Source: Flavobacteriales bacterium (lineage in GTDB: Bacteria; Bacteroidota; Bacteroidia; Flavobacteriales; Flavobacteriaceae). From it: a stretch of DNA of 5,796 nt. The stretch is taken from the NCBI GenBank assembly GCA_027008965.1, contig JALVDN010000023.1, positions 1 through 5,796 on the forward strand, read 5' to 3'. The notes below the pieces were generated by a model. It was not told where the DNA came from. It did no database searches and worked only from the letters and a program-made list of their open reading frames with translations. Positions within the stretch are counted from its first letter, which is position 1; the number at the start of each line of letters is the position of its first letter. This document shows positions 1-4,785 of the stretch, in pieces. A program made the position numbers and the translations under genes.

Positions 1-935
1 AAGAAATGGCCAATACCGCATGGGAGTTGATCCAAGAAATTGAAGATTTGGGCGGAATGACAAAAGCCATAGAAAAAGGCATCCCCAAGTTGCGTATTGA
101 AGAGGCGGCCGCCAAGAAACAAGCGCGGATTGACGCGGGAATGGATAAAATTATCGGGGTGAATTATCTTCAAATCAATGAAGATATTGATATTCCGTTG
201 CTTGAGGTAGACAATCAAAAGGTTCGTCAAAAGCAAATAGAACGGCTAAACAAAATCAAAAGTGAGCGAGATAATGAAGCCGTGAACAAAATATTGAATG
301 AGTTGGAGCATGCCGCCCGCAACCGTAAGGGGAACTTATTGGATATTGCCGTACGCGCGGCGAAAAAAAGAGCCACATTAGGCGAAATTTCATTAGCTTT
401 GGAAAAGGCTTTCGGACGGCATGTGCCGCAAATGCAAATGCTTACGGGTGTATATGCCCAAGAAATACAAAACGATATGTCATTTGAAAAAGCACGCCGC
501 TTGGCGGATGAATTTGAGAAACTCACCGGCCGCCGTCCGCGTATTTTGGTGGCTAAAATGGGACAAGACGGACATGACCGTGGTGCCAAAGTGGTAGCCA
601 CAGCCTATGCCGACATAGGTTTTGATGTGGATATAGGCCCGCTTTTCAGCACACCCGAAGAAGTTTATAAACAAGCCGTGGAAAATGATGTGGATATTAT
701 AGGGGTTTCATCCTTAGCGGGTGGACATAAAACGCTCTTGAAAGATTTGATGAATATTTTGAAAGAAAAAGGAAGAGAAGATTTTATGGTGATTGCCGGA
801 GGCGTGATTCCCCCGCAAGATTATGAATATCTCTATGACTTGGGTGTGGCGGGTATTTACGGGCCGGGAACCAAAATTTCGGATGCGGCCATTGAAATGC
901 TTGAAGTTTTAATCAAGGCATATCAAGAAGATTAA
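1..935 (+). CDS. mutB: Methylmalonyl-CoA mutase large (catalytic, B12-binding) subunit, C-terminal part; 5' end outside window
   Basis: The enzyme interconverts methylmalonyl-CoA and succinyl-CoA with adenosylcobalamin, linking propionate metabolism to the TCA cycle in the cytoplasm. The frame is open from the first bases (codon GAA precedes the ATG at 6), so that ATG is internal. About 310 residues are present; family members are usually a little over 700, so the substrate-binding barrel is mostly missing upstream. Numbering from the ATG at 6, residues 1-45 match the barrel end (LGGMTKAIEKGIPKLRIEEA), 60-150 the linker, and 178-309 the cobalamin-binding domain. That domain has the DGHDRG motif at 188-193 with cobalt-ligand His190, SSLAGGH at 235-241 and the AGGVIPP loop at 264-270. 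An intact DGHDRG motif indicates the catalytic rather than the degenerate small subunit. The gene is also called scpA in some annotations. Its TAA overlaps the stop of the convergent TatD-family gene. Identification is secure. Confidence 0.96.
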   Translation, partial: EMANTAWELIQEIEDLGGMTKAIEKGIPKLRIEEAAAKKQARIDAGMDKIIGVNYLQINEDIDIPLLEVDNQKVRQKQIERLNKIKSERDNEAVNKILNELEHAARNRKGNLLDIAVRAAKKRATLGEISLALEKAFGRHVPQMQMLTGVYAQEIQNDMSFEKARRLADEFEKLTGRRPRILVAKMGQDGHDRGAKVVATAYADIGFDVDIGPLFSTPEEVYKQAVENDVDIIGVSSLAGGHKTLLKDLMNILKEKGREDFMVIAGGVIPPQDYEYLYDLGVAGIYGPGTKISDAAIEMLEVLIKAYQED

Positions 936-1600
936 ACTTCACCGAAAACCTTTTGAAAATTCTTGAAAATTTGTTCTTTTAACAAATCCTCATCCATATT
1001 TAATATTTGCGAAGCTTGATGATAGACTTCTTTGATACTTAAATCTTTATCGTCGGTTTCAAGGAAAATTTTGTTGAGGGGAATGTTTTGTAATGTCCCG
1101 GATACTTTTGCTTTTGGATTAAAAAGCAGAGAGCCGAATGAAAGGTAAATTTGATGTTTTCCGGTTAATTGCACTCCTAATTCCGGCCCTTTGGAAAAGC
1201 CGTGAATAATCCAAGGGGTTTCGGCTTTTTCAATAAAACTGAAAAATATGTCATAACATTGAACGCAATGAATAATCAAAGGTTTATTCAACCTGTTGGC
1301 TAAATCTATATGTTTTTCAAAGGAAATGATTTGTTGTTTTAAAAAATCTTTATAAGGTTTTTGTTTGTCTAATCCTGTTTCTCCAATGGCCAAACAACGA
1401 GGAAGTGCCGCTTTTTGTTTGAGATTTTTCCAGATTTCAACAGAGCTTCGGTTAGTATTCCAAGGATGAATTCCTACAGAAAAAAGAGTGGAAGGGATAT
1501 CATCTTCGGGATAAATATTTTTTATTTGAATAAAATTATTGTCGGATTTATCCAAAAGATGGGTATGTATATTAATGTAAGGAATTTTATTGACTTGCAT
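932..1600 (-). CDS. TatD-family metal-dependent hydrolase (short form)
   Basis: This is a member of the amidohydrolase-like TatD family, whose characterised members are cytoplasmic metal-dependent nucleases or D-aminoacyl-tRNA deacylases. Numbering from the ATG at 1600 (222 aa), the metal-site motifs are all visible: IHTH at 11-14, GIHPW at 43-47, AIGETGLD at 71-78 (Glu74), LIIHC at 108-112 (His111), IIHGF at 131-135 (His133) and LETDD at 180-184 (Asp183). The protein is about 30-40 residues shorter than typical TatD proteins, the losses lying between motifs, so it should still be catalytic. An in-frame GTG at 1612 would add four residues (GTG ATA AAA AAA ATG). I prefer the ATG because it is preceded by an A-run, typical of Bacteroidota starts. 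Either start lies inside the end of the upstream glycosyltransferase gene, implying translational coupling as last gene of the operon. The exact substrate is unknown. Its TAA lies in the TTAA shared with the mutase gene. Confidence 0.9.
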   Translation of the reverse strand: MQVNKIPYINIHTHLLDKSDNNFIQIKNIYPEDDIPSTLFSVGIHPWNTNRSSVEIWKNLKQKAALPRCLAIGETGLDKQKPYKDFLKQQIISFEKHIDLANRLNKPLIIHCVQCYDIFFSFIEKAETPWIIHGFSKGPELGVQLTGKHQIYLSFGSLLFNPKAKVSGTLQNIPLNKIFLETDDKDLSIKEVYHQASQILNMDEDLLKEQIFKNFQKVFGEV

Positions 1601-3104
1601 TTTTTTTATCACTTGTGATGATAATTCCTTCCGGGAAATTCAGCATGTGTAAATCTTTGAAATATTTACGTATTTCCATTTCATCCGGTTGAAATTTTCG
1701 TGGGTTAAGCCGGGTGAAAAAAACCAAAATACCTTTTCCGTTACGGATCTCTTTTTTTAATTGTTGCATTTGTTGATCGTATGCCGGATTGATTCGCAAA
1801 CTTGTCCGGTCGAATTTTACGGGAATTTCATAGGTGATACTATCATACACCGTGTTGGCTTTAATAATATCGGTGGCATTGCTCCAAATTTTTTCAGGAT
1901 GCAAGGATTTTAATGTCTGTATTATTTTTTTTTCCGGCCAGCCCGTATCGTTTTCAACCGAAAGGAATCTTTGTTTTGCCTTAATGCTATAATCCGCCAG
2001 GTGCGAAATCAATAAAAGAGCAATAAAACTATTAATCAATAGCGGTTTTTTTTGATAATACTTTTGCAAAAAATAAACGCCTGAAATGAATAAAATGATA
2101 TATACCGGCGCCAACATGCGGGTATCCAACGGAGTATCATAATCAATAAATGTTATGGAAAACAATATAAAAACCATATAAGAAACGCCAATCCATAGTA
2201 ATAAATTAAATGGATCGTTTGTTTTTTTCAACGAATCAACCCGGAAATTACCGAACAAATTTGTTTTTCTGATAACCAAAAATAACAATAGAATCAATGG
2301 AAAAAACATAAAAGAAGTCCAACCCGGTGCCAGCCAATTCACGGTTGTTATAACCCATTGTTTAAGATGTTCAAAACCCGGTGGATGAAAAGCCAATTTA
2401 CGTTCAAAAGCAGTACCGGTATAAATTAATGAGTAAATAAGCCATGGGAAAATAAAAAGTAAATAAGTAAAAATAAACAGTATTGTACGTTTAAATTTTT
2501 TGTGTGAATTAAAATATATCCATCCCAATACAGGTGGTATTATGCCCAATGTAGCATAACGGGTCAGGGTGGATAAGCCTAGTAAAATTCCTAACAAAAT
2601 AACAGTGAAACCGGACCTGTTTTTTATGTATTGCCATGATAAGATAATGGTGAATAATAACCAAATATTAAAAAGTTGTTCGCTCAACACGGTATGATAA
2701 AGTTCACCCACCCAAGAAAAAATAAATAAAAAATAGGCAATCCATTGAAGAAGAGGATTGATTTTCAAACTTTCAAAAATCAAAAAAAATCCCCAGAGCG
2801 TGATGATTAAAAAAAAGCCGGCCAGAATCCGGGCGGCGGTCAAAGCGTCTACATTTAAGATTTCCGAAAGAAAAGCAATAAGCGCAGGATACATCGGAGG
2901 ATGAAAACTATAGTAATGTAAATCACCGTTTAAAAAAATACGATATTCATTTCCGTTTTTAATATTATCAGCCAACTCCAGGTATATGGCACTATCCGTG
3001 TATGTTTGAATATGATTATTCTTGGTCTGTTGCCAGTAGAGAAACGATGTGACGGCTACAACAACATAAAACAAAAGATGATTGATATGTGCTTTCCAGT
3101 TCAT
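1587..3104 (-). CDS. Multi-spanning membrane glycosyltransferase, ArnT/PMT-like (GT-C fold)
   Basis: A 505-residue integral membrane protein resembling the ArnT/PMT (GT39/GT83-like) superfamily, which transfers sugars from polyprenyl-phosphate donors onto lipids or proteins on the far side of the cytoplasmic membrane. A membrane span at about 8-24 is followed by an external loop with TYTDSAIYLELADNI (Asp37, the position of the usual catalytic or metal-binding acidic residue). Further family-like features are SFHPPMYPALIAFL at 66-79, a SEQLF motif at 141-145, many hydrophobic spans to about residue 370, and DTRMLAPVY at 327-335, which resembles the conserved R..P element. Residues 385-505 are a soluble C-terminal domain that I do not recognise. 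The start ATG overlaps the nadD stop as ATGA, and the end overlaps the TatD gene, so it is co-translated with them. Acceptor and donor sugar cannot be told from the sequence. The superfamily assignment is fairly sure; the specific family is not. Confidence 0.82.
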   Translation of the reverse strand: MNWKAHINHLLFYVVVAVTSFLYWQQTKNNHIQTYTDSAIYLELADNIKNGNEYRIFLNGDLHYYSFHPPMYPALIAFLSEILNVDALTAARILAGFFLIITLWGFFLIFESLKINPLLQWIAYFLFIFSWVGELYHTVLSEQLFNIWLLFTIILSWQYIKNRSGFTVILLGILLGLSTLTRYATLGIIPPVLGWIYFNSHKKFKRTILFIFTYLLFIFPWLIYSLIYTGTAFERKLAFHPPGFEHLKQWVITTVNWLAPGWTSFMFFPLILLLFLVIRKTNLFGNFRVDSLKKTNDPFNLLLWIGVSYMVFILFSITFIDYDTPLDTRMLAPVYIILFISGVYFLQKYYQKKPLLINSFIALLLISHLADYSIKAKQRFLSVENDTGWPEKKIIQTLKSLHPEKIWSNATDIIKANTVYDSITYEIPVKFDRTSLRINPAYDQQMQQLKKEIRNGKGILVFFTRLNPRKFQPDEMEIRKYFKDLHMLNFPEGIIITSDKKNASQ

Positions 3105-3679
3105 CTATAAAAACCCATTTCCATAATATACTTATATACCTCGGGAGGCAAAAGCGGTCTTACTTCTTTGCCTTCTTTCAAGTCTTTTCTGATGGAGGAA
3201 GCGGAAATCTGAACAATGGGAGCCTCATCAAAAAACCTGACATGCGGATGAGATTTTAAATTTGTTTCAACAGGCGTAATTCGCGGATACACATAAATTT
3301 CATAGTTTTCCAATATCATCTCATAGTTTCTCCATTTGGGAAGCGAAACCAAAGAATCTTCTCCCATCAATAAAACAAATTCCCGGCCGGGATAAGTGTC
3401 GGATAGGTGTGTGAGGGTGACAATGGTATAATTGGGTTTAGGCAATTGAAATTCTACATTTGAAACATTGATTTTGGTGTATGGTTCGGTGGCCAGCCGT
3501 GCCATATATAAACGATGATAGTCTTGAAGCAAGTTACTGCGTTTTTTCAATGGATTTTGAGGTGTCACCACTAATTGAACTTCATCCAAATCCGTATGTT
3601 CGGCAAAAAAATTAGCCAAAATCATGTGTCCGGTATGAACAGGATTAAAACTCCCGAAAAAAAGTCCCGTTTTTTTCAT
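3101..3679 (-). CDS. nadD: Nicotinate-nucleotide adenylyltransferase
   Basis: A cytoplasmic enzyme that adenylates nicotinate mononucleotide with ATP to give deamido-NAD, the penultimate step of NAD synthesis. The 192-residue length is normal for the family. The nucleotidyltransferase fold signature GSFNPVHTGH is at 9-18 with the two HxGH histidines (15 and 18). The substrate-site segment PNYTIVTL is at 82-89, MGEDSLVSLPKW at 105-116 corresponds to the family's G.D....W region, and ISASSIR at 158-164 is the second nucleotide-binding motif. The FNP in place of the more widespread FDP is, to my knowledge, common in Bacteroidota. The start ATG overlaps the gmk stop as ATGA (3676-3679), and the stop overlaps the next gene's start in the same way (3101-3104). 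The gmk-nadD pairing is a familiar Bacteroidota arrangement. Confidence 0.96.
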   Translation of the reverse strand: MKKTGLFFGSFNPVHTGHMILANFFAEHTDLDEVQLVVTPQNPLKKRSNLLQDYHRLYMARLATEPYTKINVSNVEFQLPKPNYTIVTLTHLSDTYPGREFVLLMGEDSLVSLPKWRNYEMILENYEIYVYPRITPVETNLKSHPHVRFFDEAPIVQISASSIRKDLKEGKEVRPLLPPEVYKYIMEMGFYR

Positions 3680-4266
3680 TTCCCGATAAACTCACTGATG
3701 ATTTGGTATGCCTTTTCCACAGCCAGGTCCAAATTTTCATTCAACAGAATATAATCAAAATAAGGTGCCTCATTCATTTCTTTCCTGGCTTTTTCCAATC
3801 GCAATCTGATTTTTTCTTCCGCTTCCGTATTTCGTTCTCTCAATCTCTTTTCCAAATCTTCAAACGAAGGAACTTGCACAAAAATACTGATGGTTTCTTG
3901 CGGAAACATCTTTTTGATATTTTTTCCACCTTCCACATCAATATCAAAAATGATATTTTTTCCTTCTTTTCTTAAACGCTCAATTTCCGATTTAAGTGTG
4001 CCGTAATAATGGTCGGGATACACTTCTTCCCATTCCACAAAGGCATTTTCTTCAATTTTTTGCTTGAATGCTTCGGGACTGATAAAATAATAATGCTTTC
4101 CGTGTTCCTCATAATCCCGCTTGGGGCGCGATGTGGCCGAAACCGAAAACGCCAAATTCAATTCGGGAAAGTCCATCAACCTGCGAACAATACTTGTTTT
4201 TCCACTACCCGATGGCGCCGAAAAAACAATCAGTTTACCTTCTTTTCCGGTTTTCATATGTTTCAT
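3676..4266 (-). CDS. gmk: Guanylate kinase
   Basis: A cytoplasmic enzyme that phosphorylates GMP to GDP with ATP. It is 196 residues long, within the usual range. The P-loop SAPSGSGKTS is at 16-25. The GMP-binding region follows: SVSATSRPKR at 41-50, the conserved E..G..Y.F stretch to residue 62, and FVEWEEVYPDHYYGT at 76-90. The DIDVEGG segment is at 108-114, and the arginine-rich lid (RLRERNTEAEEKIRLRL) runs from about 141. Two starts are possible: ATG at 4266 and ATG at 4257 (M4). Both leave the P-loop intact and neither has a clear ribosome binding site; the longer form is reported. It is the first gene of the tight gmk-nadD-glycosyltransferase-tatD set. A yicC-type gene, often found just before gmk in related genomes, is absent from the upstream 519 bases. 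Confidence 0.96.
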   Translation of the reverse strand: MKHMKTGKEGKLIVFSAPSGSGKTSIVRRLMDFPELNLAFSVSATSRPKRDYEEHGKHYYFISPEAFKQKIEENAFVEWEEVYPDHYYGTLKSEIERLRKEGKNIIFDIDVEGGKNIKKMFPQETISIFVQVPSFEDLEKRLRERNTEAEEKIRLRLEKARKEMNEAPYFDYILLNENLDLAVEKAYQIISEFIGK

Positions 4267-4276
4267 ACAAGCCTTT

Positions 4277-4285
4277 CAAAATATA
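4277..4285 (-). promoter_or_regulatory. Possible -7 box of a Bacteroidota-type promoter for the gmk operon
   Basis: Read on the minus strand this is TATATTTTG, close to the Bacteroidota -7 consensus TAnnTTTG but with one extra spacer base. No convincing TTTG -33 element lies at the expected 19-21 bases upstream. A transcript from here would have a very short leader before the ATG at 4266 or a slightly longer one before 4257. The call is weak and rests on position and motif only. Confidence 0.22.
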
Positions 4286-4420
4286 GATGCTAAAATTAGA
4301 AAATATAATTGAAAATACCTTGCAGGCATACCAAACACCGTTCCTCTTCATTCCTTCTGTCTTCTTATTTCCATATTATTTTCAGGGCGCCCAGTGGCGT
4401 GCTCCGTTTAAATCTTTTTC

Positions 4421-4510
4421 GGCCCGCTCGGTTTTTGGCAAGTCACGGCTGCGGGGTCTCCTCGTCGTGGCTCGGAGCCTCCTCGCCGTGGCCAAAAAAT
4501 CCGGCGGGCC
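4421..4510. other. Long imperfect hairpin at the core of the GC-rich element
   Basis: The left arm 4421-4439 and right arm 4491-4510 pair as GGCCCGC with GCGGGCC (7 bp) and TTTTTGGC with GCCAAAAA (8 bp), separated by a small internal loop. After a 4-base bulge (4440-4443) the stem continues as CACGGC (4444-4449) with GCCGTG (4485-4490). This gives about 21 pairs closing a loop of about 35 bases. The loop includes the near-palindrome GGCTCGGAGCC at 4469-4479. Either strand could form the structure if transcribed. No T-run follows directly on either strand, so it does not look like a simple terminator. Confidence 0.6.
4442..4493. repeat. Degenerate tandem repeat, 21-22 base unit, about 2.4 copies
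   Basis: Three consecutive units align: 4442-4463, 4464-4484 and the partial 4485-4493. Each begins G(T/C)C(A/G)(C/T)GGC, and the two full units end in CTCCTC. The clearest piece is TCCTCGTCGTGGC (4459-4471) against TCCTCGCCGTGGC (4480-4492), 13 bases with one difference. The repeat fills the apical part of the hairpin, so the element combines direct and inverted repetition. Confidence 0.6.
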
Positions 4511-4565
4511 TTCAAAAGGATATCACTGCGCCCGCCGGCGCGGAGAGATTTCTCGTAGTTCCGGA

Positions 4566-4720
4566 TATTAAATAGGTTTTCTTCCAATGAAATGAATTCC
4601 AAGCTCTACTCAATGAATGAAGATAAATTTTGTCCTGAATCATATTTTTATGATTAACATCATGTTTTTTTATTTTTCCGTTAAATTTTAAAGGTAAAAT
4701 GAACATTTTTAATTCATGAA
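4566..4720. other. AT-rich gene-free stretch with weak hairpins and T-runs
   Basis: No credible coding frame is seen. On the plus strand an AT-rich hairpin AATCATA / TATGATT (4638-4644 with 4649-4655, loop TTTT) overlaps a second one, ATGAT / ATCAT (4650-4654 with 4659-4663). The second is followed by GTTTTTTTATTTTT, which superficially resembles a weak rho-independent terminator. No plus-strand gene lies upstream for it to serve, apart from possible transcription through the GC-rich element. The functional meaning is uncertain. Confidence 0.4.
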
Positions 4721-4738
4721 ATCACCCCGAAGGGTGAT
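4721..4738. other. Compact perfect 7-bp hairpin upstream of the secreted repeat protein
   Basis: ATCACCC (4721-4727) and GGGTGAT (4732-4738) pair perfectly around the loop CGAA. On the minus strand the loop reads TTCG closed by C-G, the exceptionally stable UUCG tetraloop type. On the plus strand it is followed by GTTTTATCT, a poor T-tract. It could be a weak terminator insulating the downstream gene or a regulatory stem near its promoter. The structure is certain; the role is inferred. Confidence 0.5.
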
Positions 4739-4746
4739 GTTTTATC

Positions 4747-4755
4747 TACACTTTG
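4747..4755 (+). promoter_or_regulatory. Possible -7 box for the secreted repeat-protein gene
   Basis: TACACTTTG resembles the Bacteroidota -7 consensus TAnnTTTG with one extra spacer base. It would place the transcript start near 4760, giving a leader of about 25 A/T-rich bases before the ATG at 4786. The expected -33 TTTG is not visible because the hairpin occupies that space. The leader has no Shine-Dalgarno sequence but is A-rich, as usual in this phylum. The call is weak. Confidence 0.25.
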
Positions 4756-4785
4756 TTCATATTTTTATATAAAAAACCACTTGCC

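Larger units (their letters stand above)
4385..4565. repeat. GC-rich nested-palindrome intergenic element (repeat-like, noncoding)
   Basis: A sharply GC-rich block set in AT-rich intergenic DNA. Its outer part is bounded by imperfect inverted ends: GGGCGCCCAGTG at 4385-4396 against CACTGCGCCC at 4524-4533, which pair apart from two extra bases. Inside lie the inverted arms 4421-4439 and 4491-4510 and the inner arms 4444-4449 and 4485-4490. A further 9-base complement links 4501-4509 (CCGGCGGGC) with 4530-4538 (GCCCGCCGG), giving an alternative fold. The right edge, 4543-4565, read on the minus strand contains GAACTACGAGAAATCTC, which resembles from memory a widespread intergenic repeat motif (GAGAAATCTC) in Bacteroidota genomes. 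The open frames across it are GC-driven and not protein-like. It is best explained as a dispersed palindromic repeat or a structured RNA. Only one copy lies in the window, so multiplicity cannot be shown here. Confidence 0.6.

Noticed and set aside
227..674. Minus-strand frames opposite the mutase gene
   Set aside because: They are antisense to a strongly conserved coding region and show no family features.
3703..4293. Plus-strand frames opposite gmk
   Set aside because: They are antisense shadows of guanylate kinase, rich in F, S and H as expected from the reverse of an AT-rich coding strand.
4235..4351. Minus-strand 38-codon frame with an AAGGA-like site before its ATG, overlapping the gmk start
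   Set aside because: It is short, overlaps gmk in another frame, and resembles no known leader peptide; evidence is insufficient for a gene.
4385..4565. CRISPR array or insertion sequence as explanation for the repeat block
   Set aside because: There are no regularly spaced identical repeats with unique spacers, no transposase frame, and no visible target-site duplication.
4287..4602. Several open frames on both strands across the GC-rich block
   Set aside because: They overlap each other, depend on the palindrome's GC richness, and have low-complexity R/G/S-rich translations with no recognisable domain.
4650..4680. Rho-independent terminator on the plus strand
   Set aside because: The stem is only 5-6 AT-rich pairs and no plus-strand gene precedes it; listed only as a weak hairpin within the AT-rich stretch.
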